The position numbers and the translations under genes were made by a program. Source: Prosopocoilus inquinatus (Eukaryota > Arthropoda > Insecta > Coleoptera > Lucanidae). From it: a stretch of DNA of 64,000 bases. The notes beneath the pieces were generated by a model. It searched no databases, had not been told where the DNA came from, and saw only the letters and a program-made list of their open reading frames with translations. The DNA lies in NCBI GenBank assembly GCA_036172665.1, contig CM069870.1:20434001-20498000 (forward strand), given 5' to 3'. Positions 11,116-22,115 of the stretch are shown here, one piece after another. Position 1 is the first letter of the stretch, and each line of letters opens with the position of its first letter.

Positions 11116-11590
11116 TTTATTTTTCTTAGTCTTTTCCAGAGTTTCAGTATTCCTCCATTTCAAATATTTCTAGAAACCCAGAAGAAGAAGAATGGATTGT
11201 CGGCAAGAAAAAAAAAGAGTCCTTTTTTTCATTTTTGTCGTATTTGATTTTGTTATATCCTAAATATGCTTCTTGCATACTCTTCACCCCTTTTTAATAA
11301 AAACCCTCTCAAACATAAACTATTCGAGACCAATCTCATGCAACGGTGTTCTTACAGGTGTCCTTAACCCATACCTTTCTCTCATAAGTCTAAAATCAAG
11401 ATCTGAAGCTATTCTAGCTTTATCAAAGAAAGCGTTATTAGGTCTCTTCAATTTAGGTACCACCAAAGACATAAAGAAGTTAATCAGCTCAATCTTGGGC
11501 GTTCGTCTGGAGCTTTCTAAACATGGACGTTGCTACAGGTTAATCTGTTGGTACGTTTTGGCAACTGCACGAACATGTTTGCTTTGTTTA
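11116..11590. other. Stretch without a recognisable gene
   Basis: The 106-codon frame at 11273-11593 contains a Lys/Leu-rich middle part but no known motif, and no flanking splice signals stand out. I regard it as doubtful. Confidence 0.35.
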
Positions 11591-11594
11591 TAAA

Positions 11595-11860
11595 CTTGGC
11601 AACATGACGTTAACGCGCCGTTTGAAATCAGGACTTTTCATTGGTCTGCTGTAACCACGTTCTGTTTTTCGATTAGCCCGCCATGTTTGCTTAGAAGGCG
11701 AATTCCGGCGGCTCAATTTGCTTTACGACGCGATAGAACACACAGGTATTTCATTGAATGTGAGAATCTGTGTAAAATTCTGCTACAAGATTCATCTAGG
11801 CAGTCAGACTGGAATGAATGAAGTTCTGCGTGTCTGTTGAGGAGGTGTTTATTGTTTATT
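11595..11860 (+). mobile_element. LTR-like repeat (family L), copy on plus strand
   Basis: The right part (11757-11845) aligns with the minus strand of 48485-48560: GTGAGAAT.TGTG.AAA, CTACAA.ATTCA, GCAGT..GACTGGAAT and GTGTCT.TTGAGG in the same order. The left part has a similar layout but is too diverged to bound. No coding sequence is attached. Confidence 0.4.
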
Positions 11861-12190
11861 ATTTATTATTGACGCTTGCCGCAGGGTTGCATGATAAATT
11901 TTGTTTCTTTATTTATGCACTGCATCTGGTTTCAATAAATGACGACACACCGTATTCTAATTTTACTGTCTCAGAAACACAAAAGCACGAAGCAATTAAT
12001 AAGTAACTTAATAACACATTCCAAAGTATTAAATTACACAAGGGAGATATTAATTCCTGAAATTGTAACCGCGGTTAAGATCCTATATCAAACACAAGTG
12101 CTGACTGCGCGATGCTTTTTGCAACACACAACCCCAAGGAGTTATTGCTTTGAAGGGAAACTATGCGCGGTCTCTATATAAACAAACAAA
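11861..12190. other. Stretch without a recognisable gene
   Basis: Two overlapping frames of 62 and 80 codons (11818-12006 and 11939-12181) lack motifs. An A run lies at 12190. Confidence 0.4.
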
Positions 12191-12194
12191 AAAA

Positions 12195-13020
12195 AAATGT
12201 TAGCGCGGTTAGCGCGGTAGGTGAACGTAGAATAACCGAGGCTCGCGAACGTGGTTAAAATGTATAGTGATATTTGATAAGGGCTGTCCACGAAATATTA
12301 GCCTTGAGGAGCCGATGATTTATTAGAGATGTGTTATGTGGTGGCCGCGGTGTGTTGCCGGGCATTAACTAGAGGGTGTCTGCAGAATATGACCTGAGAT
12401 GGTATGTTCTGGCAGAAGTGTTAGGGCAGTACATTCTCACGATTGGCATTGCGGTTTGAGGGTCATGAGTCATGAGTTATGCGGAGGTATTCTGGTAGCA
12501 GAATAATGTCCGGAACACGATCCGGGGCGTTGGCCAGAGAATGCTACCGTGCATCAGCATACGGTATCGGGGCTCTCGCCGCGGTGTGCAAGCAGCACCG
12601 ATGAAGAACACGGTACCGGCAAAGCAATTAGCTGTATTCTGCATTCATTGTGAGTGGGAATTCGGTTGATTGCATTCCTGACCAGGTGATGGCATTGAGC
12701 TATCCAGAAAGTTCTGACATGATGATGTTATTGGACTGGTACGGTGTGGTGCTTGACACTCACGCAGTCGGTGCATCAGCTGATCCTGAGAAGGTATGCT
12801 CGGGAGGCAAGGTATGTTAATATCCATCGCGAGGGGTGGGTTTTGTATCCACAGGTGAATGTGGGGGTAATGCATGCGAAGATAAGAAGTCAACGTGCGA
12901 GGATGACTTCCCCAGTGTCCAATATCATCATGAGGAAGCTACAGCTTCTAGATTCGCCGCTGGAGCAGATGGGGCCGGAAAGACGACCCCGGTAAGTGGA
13001 ATGTTCCATTTTACTGAATA
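12195..13020. other. Less AT-rich block of unknown nature
   Basis: This block is clearly richer in G and C than its neighbours, starts with a tandem GTTAGCGCG (12200-12218), and has frames open for 60-83 codons in several phases. It matches no other part of the window. It could be transcribed, part of a gene or a foreign insertion, but nothing identifies it. A candidate exon inside is given separately. Confidence 0.4.
12854..12990 (+). CDS. Candidate internal exon, doubtful
   Basis: A pyrimidine-containing acceptor-like sequence ends in CCACAG at 12853, and a strong donor-like GGTAAGTGG follows at about 12990. The interval is open in the frame that reads ECGGNACEDKKSTCEDDFP and ends GADGAGKTTP, a P-loop-like string that is probably coincidental. 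A second phase is also open, which weakens the case. No flanking exon was found. Without a homologue or transcript this stays a guess based on splice-site appearance and base composition. Confidence 0.15.
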
Positions 13021-13021
13021 G

Positions 13022-13835
13022 ATACTCGTAAAGGGTTACTTATAATTTGCATGATCCTTATCGAATTGGAATGCGATGCCCGGAAGCTAAGACGTTTACC
13101 CTCAGCGCCTGTCGCGCTGTCAATGAAGCGAGAAAGGAAGAAAGAACATTGGGAATGAGAGATCTAACCAATAATGAGTGAATGTTTATTATAACTCCGT
13201 CCTCAGATAATATTGTTTGTCTATAATATTTAAACAAAAAAAATCTAGCCAACAACGTGTGAAAAGAAAAGAAACTGCGGTCTCCACTTTCATGGTAGCA
13301 ACTCGGGGAATGTGATCTACCCTAGTGCAGAGTTTCTCACTACACATGACAAGTTACTCCGGCATCTCCCATGAGTATCACATACTTAAACATCTGCTCT
13401 CTCTCTTCCCGCGTGTAGGTACTGAGAGCTTAGGGCTTTATGTAGGTACATGCCAGCGGAACCACCGAAATAATTGGTTACATAATATTAAGAGCGTTTT
13501 CCTGTGGAATTAAAGCGGTTGGTTTAATTAAAATATTCATCGAACTATACGCACGTCGGCGTCGTCCGTGTGTATTAAGACGCTCTCGTGTTCGTTATTA
13601 TCAAATAATATCTCGCCGAAATAACATTTGCCGTCTGTGTATAACAGCATATAAGTTTATTTTGATTTGTGTGCTTAGTTCTGATGTTTGATGATAGTCA
13701 GTCGTGGGATCGTAGAATCCTTGAATGTTTGGGTTTACCCTTTCCTCACTCGAAATATGCCGGGAGCGTTTGATTTGCAAAATTATTATACGAGACAAAA
13801 ATCCTGACATATACGACGCACAGAATTAATTTATT
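13022..13835. other. Stretch without a recognisable gene
   Basis: Short unrecognised frames on both strands only. Shared words with family A begin near 13840. I see nothing else. Confidence 0.45.
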
Positions 13836-13839
13836 CTTT

Positions 13840-15100
13840 ATAACCAGGAAAGAGTCAGTGAGTAAATGTAAACCGAGTATAATTCTTCGAAAGCACAGCG
13901 AGACCGATTGCCAGATGCAGAGAGAATCATGCATTATGACACAAGCCACACTAAGGATTTTCCTACATAGGAAAATATGCATAAAGTTGTATATATAAGC
14001 TAAATAAAACATCTGAAAATTCAAAAATTATACCAATTAGGGAAAGGGGGCTACTTTGAGCGATATTCTTATCCGCACAAAACTGATTTTATTTAGTAAT
14101 CCGGTATGAGATAGAGCCTTCATTTAGACTTGCGACGCTTCTCACATAAACAATACATAATAACACCAGATTTTATCCATAAAATTTCCTGTCAAACCTT
14201 GTTAAGATAAGGCTTTAGTGAAACTAAAACCACTGAATCGACAGAAGGAACGCGAATGCTCCATTGAAACTGCACGTTGCAGTTAGAAAAACAAGGTCAA
14301 CTTGATTTGCAGCGCCCTCTATTAGAGAAAGGAGTGTTGAAAATACGTCCTGTTACGTGGGGGAAATTGACAAGTGACCGCAGTTCTTATAAATAATTGA
14401 CAGTTGAACAGACCTCAGTTCCGTCGTGTATTTGAAGCTTAATTTAAGCACTTGTCTCGTTGCCCTGTCAATCCTCCTTGAAATCAAATTTTTATTGCTG
14501 TTTAATTTAAATAGACGGCAAATGTCCCCAAGATTGATACTCGCGAAGAAAAGTACACTGCTTTTCATAGTGTGCTGTGTGTTTTATTTAAACCGATCAG
14601 AAAAATATTTCATATTTTTCTTTTTCATTGTATTTATCAAATCATTGTGTTTTCATAAAAAAGAATAGTCTCACGACTTATGCAATTTTTTTCGTTGTAT
14701 TAAAGTTTTTGCAATTGTCGAGTTAAAATTTGTGAAAATACCACTCGAGTCATTTTTCTTAATCGTTGTATTTTTAATTTTTTCTCTTTCTATCAATACA
14801 TTTGTTAAAATTACCGCTTTCTTTTCTTTTATTAATTCAAGTACCATCAGTATCTTCAATAAGTTAATCGGGGGGAAATTCCCATAAGGACAGAAACAGT
14901 GAAGGAAGAGAACTTGACAAACTGTAGGAACGACAGTTGGTATAAGCGACGTAACTGAAGTTAGATGTTACCACGAGTGACGGCGCTGCCACGTTACGTT
15001 TGGTTGCCACAGACAGCTAAATTTTTAGGGTCTGTACTGGTCCATGTGCGAAAACTTTTTTGGTTGTAATTCTCAAACCAGACACCGAACAAGGAAGGAG
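13840..15100 (+). repeat. Dispersed repeat family A, copy 1
   Basis: Long alignment with 19640-20720 and partial ones with 17650-17840, 27190-27415 plus 27772-27850, and 29490-30480. Shared ordered words: ATATATAAGCTAAAT, GGGGGCTACTTTGAGC, CATTTAGACTTGCGACGC, AAACAATACATAATAACACC, GCAGCGCCCTCT, GAAGCTTAATTTAAGC, TTGATACTCGCGAAGAAAA, AGTGACGGCGCTGCC and TTTTTTGGTTGTAATTC. Full length seems to exceed 1 kb. No open frame is conserved among the copies, and no terminal repeat was found, so the class is unknown. Confidence 0.7.
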
Positions 15101-15650
15101 GAGTCATTTTTGTTAATCGTTGTATTTTTAATTTTTTCTCTTTTTATCAATTTATCTTTACTTCTCGGAGTCATTTTTGGTTTCAATACATTAAGATGCA
15201 CACACGTGTGTGGTCTCCCGAGAGTTTCTGCATAATTTTGATAAAAAAAAATCTAAAAGTACAGTGTTTCTGGAATCCCTTGAGCTTTAAGTGTCGTTTG
15301 GTTTCATTTAAGCAAATTCTTCCCAACGGATTAACCGTTTCTGCACTGAAAAACAGAGGTAATTAGTTGACGATGTTACTAGTGTGAGCCATGCTCGTAG
15401 TTGAGTTCTTTCTCTTGAGAGAGGAAACCGCTTTTTCATTCTGCCCGCTTTCTTTTGGGACTATCCTTCCTACCGAGGGTGTGTACGATTTGAGAGCGCA
15501 GTGGAGTTTCTTTATCACATGTTCGACGCTTAGTACCCTCCCGAAGGTCATCGGTGTGCGATAGTTGGTATAAGCTACGTAACTGAAGTTCGACGGTTCC
15601 ATGACTGGCGGCGCTGACCCGTTATGTTTGATTGTGACCGACAGATGAAT
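15100..15650 (+). repeat. Fragments of family A
   Basis: 15105-15180 repeats the block at 14748-14815 (GTATTTTTAATTTTTTCTCT). 15545-15650 repeats the end of copy 1 (GTTGGTATAAGC, GTAACTGAAGTTCGA, GGCGGCGCTG). The region between them is unrecognised. The frame at 15363-15692 on the minus strand (109 codons) overlaps the repeat and has no motif. Confidence 0.6.
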
Positions 15651-16430
15651 GACAACTGACCCATTCGGACTCCAAAATAATAACATACGCAATTATTTTC
15701 TTGTTTGGCATATGTTATCTTATCTATCAGTTTCATTCTGTCATTCGAAGCGGGTTTTCAGCTATTTTAATTTGATTTTAAATTGTGAAATTTACATGTT
15801 TTTGCTTGTTTTGTCATCCGGTTTTGACTTAGTCCAATGATGTTGTTGAATCTTTAAGTAACCTTGCAGTTTCGTTTATCTCAGACCATTATGAGTTGTA
15901 GTGTTAAAAGGTTTAATAAGAGGCTCTGATGAAGGTTTAAAATAAAACCGAAACTTATCAGCTGAATGATTAAAATCATTTTCTCGTTTCTCGTCCTAAA
16001 CCCGATTAAGTTACCTTTTTGAAAAGTTTGTACTCAGGACGCCAGTTCGTTAATTAGCAGCGAGCACTTATGACGTAAGTATTCCGGTACATGCACGTTA
16101 ACATTTTCTGGTACAAATTTAAGTTTAGTTTAATTTAAGTAAACTGGATTATCGCTTCATATTTTGTGTAGGTTAGTACTGGACTCAATTGAACCTCACT
16201 TACTATTTAAACTGAATACATTAAGACTTCATTTCGGAAGTGTAGGTTATATTATTTTAAATCCGTCAGGCTGCTGTACATTGTTACATACTGAGCCTAC
16301 TTCTGTGTCTAAATATAAACCTTTTAAGTATGTTTTTGGTGATTTGGTGCGTCGATAAGTTATTTTGAATACTCGAGTTTCAAAGTTTCTTCTAAAAGTT
16401 TTCCGACTGTGAACCCTTGGAAATTGGCTT
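15651..16430. other. Stretch without a recognisable gene
   Basis: Holds the hammerhead-like motif at 15926 and otherwise only short frames. No coding evidence. Confidence 0.4.
15926..15960 (+). other. Hammerhead-like CTGATGA...GAAA motif
   Basis: CTGATGA (15926-15932), one A, a 5 bp stem GGTTT/AAACC with a 6 nt loop, then GAAA (15950-15953). Outside, GGCT and AGCT could form a 4 bp stem I. Helix III and the cleavage triplet are not convincing: only CUUA lies between GAAA and UC. This is a degenerate hammerhead-like fold typical of retroelement ends; activity is unlikely. Confidence 0.3.
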
Positions 16431-16740
16431 TACAGTGCGCAGTGATCAGCTGGGATCCTTCCTGGCGCCCTTAATGTTGATAAAATCCCCCTTTCTCCAT
16501 CAAAGTTCTAGCTTGGGACTGCTGACTGAGTCTCAGCGCATCCTGTTTCGGTAAGTGCACTGCTAATTTATTTCTGAATATTTCAATAACTAATACTTTG
16601 CTTTAATTTATATACAATAATATCATGTCTCTCTTTTTGTCTGTCTCCGAAAAGCATTTTGAATTTGTGTCAATTTTTTTTTAATATTTGAATTTAATAT
16701 TTTATCTGCACCTTGAGACATTTGTTTAAAAACTCATTAG
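16430..16740. repeat. Inverted fragment of family F joined to motif T
   Basis: 16440-16540 matches the reverse complement of part of family F (AGCTGGG, TCCTGGCGCCCTTA, TTCTAGCTT, CTCAGCG). From 16583 the sequence carries motif T (ATAACTAATACTTTGCTTTAATTT, split here as ATAACTAATACTTTG and CTTTAATTT), found also at 18344 and 46022, followed by similar text (CATTTTGAATTTGTG, TTTGAATTTAAT). Confidence 0.5.
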
Positions 16741-17305
16741 TCCGCAAGAATTGAGCTTTTGGGAAAGCTCCTTCAATCTCGCTTCTTCTTTTTGTAATAC
16801 TTATTCGGCTAGTTTCTTTTTCGGTTCAAATTAATTAAACGGAATAAGAAAGAAGAAACTGACTGCCTTCCTTCCTCTCCTTCTCCCCCCCCTCGTATGT
16901 TAACCCATCGTTTGCTTTAGACGTAGCAATTAATTATTAATTTAGCAACTCCGCCGTGAACGCAAATTATTGTTATCGTTTCTGACAACTGCACTGAAAG
17001 CTCAACTCAAACACGCGCGCGGAAACGCTACATTTGCCTTATCGGGACAACTCAGTCGACGACACATTCGCAATTGAATAACGGCGATGCGTGCACGGTT
17101 GCCAACTTCCAAATTGTGTTAGTTAGCACAGACGAGAGGGCGGGGCGTCGCGTCATTCCGGCCCTGCAACGCACTGATTGATCTTTGCAGAAGACGGTGA
17201 CACGACATGATGACAAAGTGCAAGCAAATGAACCGTGAAGTTTCCAAGTTTGGCAAAACTTTGGCCTCTCTTGTACAGAAGTGCAACTAAAAAGTACTTT
17301 AGACA
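16741..17305. other. Stretch without a recognisable gene
   Basis: Contains a C run near 16890 and a CG-rich word near 17015. Short frames only; the two minus-strand frames at 17052-17383 overlap each other and the MITE. Confidence 0.4.
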
Positions 17306-17309
17306 AAGA

Positions 17310-17569
17310 CAGGGTGTTTGCAAAATAAGTGCACAATTTTTAACCACAGTACGCCGACAGCCCAAACAACAAGAAAAACACAAAAAAATTTACAATTTCC
17401 TTTTCTTGACTTACCTCAAAGACATAGACGTACAATTATTTCTCGCCCGATTTTCAACTGCGATTTTCTTGAAATGTGTAAAACTTTTTTTGTTGAGTAC
17501 ATTAAGTTCAATTGTTTTTCCATATGTAGTGATGGTTTAAATTTTTGCACTTATTTCACAAACACCCGG
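17310..17569 (-). mobile_element. IS630/Tc1-mariner-type MITE
   Basis: A 260 bp element with inverted ends of about 35 bp: left CAGGGTGTTTGCAAAATAAG, right the reverse complement CCGGGTGTTTGTGAAATAAG. The right flank is TA and the left flank GA, consistent with a decayed TA target duplication. It shares both ends and subterminal sequence (AGTACGCCG, GGGCGAGAAATAAT on the opposite strand) with the longer transposon at 55782-56655 and is best read as an internally deleted derivative in reverse orientation. Confidence 0.75.
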
Positions 17570-17649
17570 TACATGTAGAATTAGACTAAATTTGAAACCA
17601 CATAGATTTAAGTAGTCGCAGAAATGGAAAAGCAAATGGGAAAGTCAAC

Positions 17650-17845
17650 ATAGGGGAGGAGGAGGGGACTCTTCAAGACCGATCGCCTGATGCAGAGTGA
17701 CTCACTCGAAATGAATCACTAAAGCAGCTGACACTAAACCTTTTCTTAAAAAAATACATGCATAGTTTTATATATAAGCTAAATGGAACATCTGAGAATT
17801 TCGTAATTACATCCAATGGTGTAAGGGGGTTGCTCATATCTAAGC
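17650..17845 (+). repeat. Family A, 5' fragment
   Basis: Matches 13880-14060: GACCGAT.GCC.GATGCAGAG, ATGCATA...TATATATAAGCTAAAT, ACATCTGA.AATT and AAGGGGG.T. It stops near 17840, whereas family A resumes at 19636. Confidence 0.55.
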
Positions 17846-18326
17846 ATAGGATTAGAATAAGTACACGCCATCGTTTCAGTTGCGCCGTAAAAATGTACCG
17901 AACAGGCACGTTGTGTAATGGGACGGTGAAAATAATTTACGGCGTTCTTACTACATGACGCAATGTCGCAATAAAGTCCGCCGGTCGAGGTACAACTGGT
18001 CAACTAATTACTCTGAAAATCTTTGATTACACAACTGTAATTTTTTATTGCGGCAATATTGCTCTGTTTTTTGTTATACTGAGTAACACCATTGCTGTAG
18101 CGGCGTTAATTGTCTCCGCAGCCCTGGCGTTTGTTTACACGCTACGGTCTAATATTTTATATTGCCTGCTTCACTAGAATTTGAACCGCGCAAAATATAG
18201 TTCTCCTATATATACTCATATCATATAAATATCGGCTTTCATTTTCCCAGGGCAGTAAAGTCGAAACCGAAATCGAGTACTCGCCGTGTCTAAATAGTGC
18301 TCGTCAAGAAATTCGTAACATTTTTG
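17846..18326. other. Stretch without a recognisable gene
   Basis: Overlapping frames of 66-78 codons at 17673-18003 lie partly in repeat DNA and show no motifs. Confidence 0.4.
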
Positions 18327-18557
18327 TATCCTGTTCTCAATAACTGATACTTAGCTTTAATTTCAGTACAAAAATGTCAAGTCTGTCTCGGCATTTTATT
18401 TATTTATCTAGCTTTCATTAGCGGTTAGCTTTAATTTCTGTGCAAAAATGTTAAGCCTCTCTCTCTCGACATTTTTGTACAGAAATTAAATGTTAAGTCT
18501 CCCTCGACATTTTCGTACAGAAATTAAAGCTAAGTATTAGTTATTAAAAACAGGATA
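18327..18557. repeat. Palindrome carrying motif T
   Basis: Outer arms of about 55 bp: the left reads GTATCCTGTT, then AATAACTGATACTTAGCTTTAA; the right is its reverse complement with a few changes. Inside, two further copies of the TTAATTTCTGTGCAAAAATGT word face each other, so the block is a nested inverted repeat. Motif T also occurs singly at 16583 and 46022. Confidence 0.75.
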
Positions 18558-19635
18558 CAGAAAAGTCTTTGAATTAGGAGGAAACAATTTTTGCAGATCT
18601 TACAACACTTTCTAAAGTTTTTTTCTTCTATTTTCTTTTTCTGAATACTGAATCATCTTCGTGCAGACCATATTCGTAATTTACTACCGGAATACGTAAT
18701 ATTAAATCCGAACTTTTAATTTTCCGAATTAAAACGATTCGTCATAAAACACTGTCGAGAAGTGCTGCTAATTAAGCAAAATCGCCATTAAGTTTACTGC
18801 CTTTGACGAAACTCGTGCAGTTTTACGGTTCGCAGCAAATTAAACGGTTAGATTCGTTTACGTGCGTTTAATCTCGTTTTGTACAAGAGAGGATTTACAT
18901 TCTCTCTCCCAATTGAAAAGCTTAGCGGAAGCAGTCGAGTGCAATAAACAAATTCTACTTTAGGGTGTTACGACCTTCGAAAACAGACTAAACGGTGATT
19001 GCTTTTTTAAAAAGTTCACTGTTTATTTCCGTCAGTGTGAACGATCAGAACGATCCAGCAAAACAACAAGTTTCTAGATGGGGGTTTGTCAGAGTTGGCC
19101 GGTGGAGAAATGGAGAGAGCAGTCAGCTCAGGAGGACGAGAATTATTTAGCATATTAATCTGCATAAGCGATGATAACCGGGCAGGTGTTGCAATTGTAT
19201 CTTAAACTATGGACATATTTCATTTGCCAAACTGGAAAGTTTTGTGTTACGGCAATTATTCATGGACGGCTTATTTTGTTATCCTCTATTCTCGAGCTGA
19301 CAGTTTCGGTATTAGGAAGACATAATAATGGGGCCCCATCAAGGAAAAAAATCGTTAATTAACTGCTACGTGTCCATTTAAATTAGTTTAATCTATGACA
19401 CTTAATTAATCTTTAACTTTAACTTAACACCAATGTACCTTACATTTAATTCATTGATAAAAATTCCTTACTTTATTTAATTTTAAGTTAAATGCAGCGT
19501 TACTTTTAATTAATTATCCTTACTTACTTTAAACCTTAATACAACTATAACACTAATACTTGGGTTATTACTGACTCTTCTGACTTATCACTGATTTCTG
19601 TTGATTATTCTCTCACCTTATTTATAAATCTAAAA
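18558..19635. other. AT-rich stretch without a recognisable gene
   Basis: Possible LTR-like start TGTTACGACC at 18966, not supported by a partner. 19560-19640 (ACTTATCACTGAT, TTGATTATTCTCTCA) is repeated at 21115-21190. No coding evidence. Confidence 0.4.
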
Positions 19636-20720
19636 ATCCCCAAATTATGCTAATTGTTGAAAGGAGGTTACTTTGAGCAACATAAATGCCGATGTAATGA
19701 TTCGAATTTCTTATCTGCACAAAATTGATTTTACTTAGTAATTCGGTCTGAAGTAGAGCTTTCATTTAGACTTGCGACGCCAGCTTACGTAAACAATACG
19801 TAATAACACCATAATTCATCCATAGAATTTCCTGTCAGGCTTTGGGCATTAGCATTAGCAACTGTCCAAGGACCAAGAATTAGGAAATTCAATTCATTTT
19901 ATTTAATATCTTCCTGAAACTGTCATACCAAAATTATTATTCGTACTTCCCCATCACTAGCAAAGTGTAACAATCAGGTGGGAACTGAACGGAACAAAGT
20001 AGACGCCACACAGGCCTTGATAAGATAAGGATTCAACTGGCTCAACCTTGACATTTTGCTTTTTGCGAAACTAAAACCGCTGACTCGACAGAAGGAATGC
20101 GAATTTTCCATTGAGCGTTGCAGTTAGAAAAATGATGCCAATCTGAATTGCAGCACCCTCTGTCATAGAAAAGTGTGTTGAAAAGACGTCCTCTTACGCG
20201 GCGAAAACTGACACGTGGGCGTTGTTTTTATAAACAATTGACACTTGAACAAGCCTTGATTCCGTTGTGGATTTGAAGCTTAATTTAAGCGCTTAGTGCC
20301 TTACCTCGTCGCCGTGTCAATCCTCTTTGAAATCAAGTTTTAATTGCAGTTTAATTTAAATCTGTGGTAAATGTCCTCAGGTTTGATACTCGCGAAGAAA
20401 AATAAACTTCTTTTCACAGTGTGCTGTGTTTTTATTTAAACCGATCCGATTCATTGCACTTATAACATTATTGTGTTTCCATAAAAATAGGATACGGGAA
20501 GAATTTAAGCAAACCACTGATGTAACTGAAGTTCGACGTTACCGCGAGTGACGGCGCTGCCCCGTTACGTTTAGTTGCGATAGACAGCTAAATCAGTAGG
20601 CTCTATTCTAGTCCACGTGCGAAAATTTTTTGGTTGTAATTCCCAAACCAGACACCTAACAAGGAAATCGGCTTCCAGGGGTGGCTCGCTAGTTTAAAAG
20701 AGAGTAGATTGGGTTAACAG
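19636..20720 (+). repeat. Dispersed repeat family A, copy 2
   Basis: Aligns over its length with copy 1 (GGAGGTTACTTTGAGC, TCATTTAGACTTGCGACGCC, GCAGCACCCTCT, GAAGCTTAATTTAAGCGCTTA, TTTGATACTCGCGAAGAAAA, GTGACGGCGCTGCCCCGTTA). Relative to copy 1 it carries an extra block of about 170 bp (19850-20020). Its end (GGCTTCCAGGG, GTAAGCGGGAGTGGTT) also matches copy 4 at about 30415-30475. Confidence 0.7.
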
Positions 20721-21430
20721 TAAGCGGGAGTGGTTCCGTTTTTTGTCAAAGTAAAAATCTTACCTATAGGCTAACTTAATTAACCGACTGTGGTCGGGCC
20801 GCCGAAGAAACGGAGTAATATTAAATCTGCGTGATGTACACGTGACTGTCGTTTCTGTGAGATAAGTAGCTACTGATTTACACCAGCCTACGATGTCGTC
20901 AGTTTGTAGTCAATGGTTAGAGCGTGTTCGAATTTGTCCTAGTTCGATTTGGTGAAAAAACATCTTTCCGTGTCCTTGCCACGAGGGAAACGCATGATCA
21001 CTCCGTTGCTTCGGCAGCCCGACTATATTACTTAATTACGAAGGGCAGAATCCTTCGGCCAGCTTGAGACACAACTGCAATTTCTCACTTCACTATTGAT
21101 TGACGATTATCACAGACTATGGAGTTATTACTGCCTTATTTCTGACTTATCACTGATCTTTATTGATTATTCTCTCAACTTATTTATACATCCTGAGATT
21201 TTACGTCAAATCGATTCATGCTCTGAAGTCAGGAGGCTTCAGTGCAAAGCTCAAAGTTCCAAGATGTTCAGAATCAATTAATCAAATATGTTTTATGCAA
21301 AACGCTGTAATTGCCTCATTTTTAATTGGAACATGTAAACATGACACGCTTATATTCTGTTGCGTTACATTTTCTTCACGCAATGCGGAAGAGGAGCGTG
21401 CACAACCTACTGAAACGCTTAATGGATCCT
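20721..21430. other. Stretch without a recognisable gene
   Basis: Frames of 61-103 codons at 21096-21553 overlap repeat DNA and change phase; none has a motif. 21115-21190 duplicates 19560-19640. Confidence 0.4.
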
Positions 21431-22115
21431 GCCTACGCAAAATTCAAGAAAATCGAACCGCCGGAAAAGTTTGACAATTTAAAAGAAAATATTTTACGGC
21501 AGATTTTTATTACACCAATCGCATCCTGTCCTTCCTTTCTATCGATATTTTAGCGTACATCTTATTCTTATGTAGAAGAAAAATATTTTTTTAATTTTTT
21601 ATTCTTTGAAAAATCCCAAACATATACATTGCAAGCAAACCTAAAAATAGTACTGATGTAAGTAGTTATTGATTCGATTGTTGTTACCGCCGCGTTTTAT
21701 TCATTATTTCATCTGATTCCTTACATTTTTCTTAAATCAACTTTACTTAAAAGTAGTTGAATTCGATTGAGATTGTCGGAACCAGCCAATGGTGGGCCTG
21801 AATTTTCTCAGATCTTCCACGGTGGATTTACTTGAAATTTTGCCAGCAACTTAGGCACATACTCCTCTACCCTTCCGCCAAAACTCAGGAAAATCAAACC
21901 GCTAGAAAATTTTTTAAATCGCAGAAAGTGCTTGGTACTTTAAAAGAAGACATTTTACTGCGGATTTTTACATCAATCGCTCTCTGTCCTTCTTCTACAT
22001 CGATATTTTCGGTTGTGTCTTATGTAGAAGAAACGTGCGTTCATATTCTCAAAAACTCTAGCAAAAATATACATTGCGAGCAAACCTAATAATATTACTG
22101 ATGTAGTTGATGTAG
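21431..22115 (+). repeat. Repeat family R, two direct copies
   Basis: Two related units, 21431-21670 and 21778-22115. Shared words: AA.ATTCA.GAAAATC.AACCG, TTTAAAAGAA.A.ATTTTAC, CGGATTTTTA, TCGATATTTT, CTTATGTAGAAGAAA, ATATACATTGC.AGCAAACCT and ACTGATGTA. The second unit has an extra left part (ACCAGCCAATGG, TTCCACGGTGGATTT). A third, weaker unit is at 22690-23110. Confidence 0.65.

Noticed and set aside
11273..11593. 106-codon open frame as a gene
   Set aside because: No motif, no splice context, and part of it adjoins an LTR-like repeat; weak composition evidence only.
12950..12990. P-loop ATPase motif (GADGAGKTTP)
   Set aside because: The string is short, the frame is open for only about 60 codons, and no other NTPase motif or neighbouring exon is seen.
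15926..15960. Active hammerhead ribozyme
   Set aside because: Helix III and the cleavage triplet are not formed and an extra nucleotide interrupts the core, so it is kept only as a hammerhead-like relic.
17235..17578. Overlapping 86- and 101-codon frames
   Set aside because: They run through the MITE and its inverted ends and are not conserved in the parent transposon.
21004..21035. U6 snRNA-like GCTTCGGCAGC word
   Set aside because: Similarity stops after about 12 bases and no further U6 blocks, promoter or T terminator follow.
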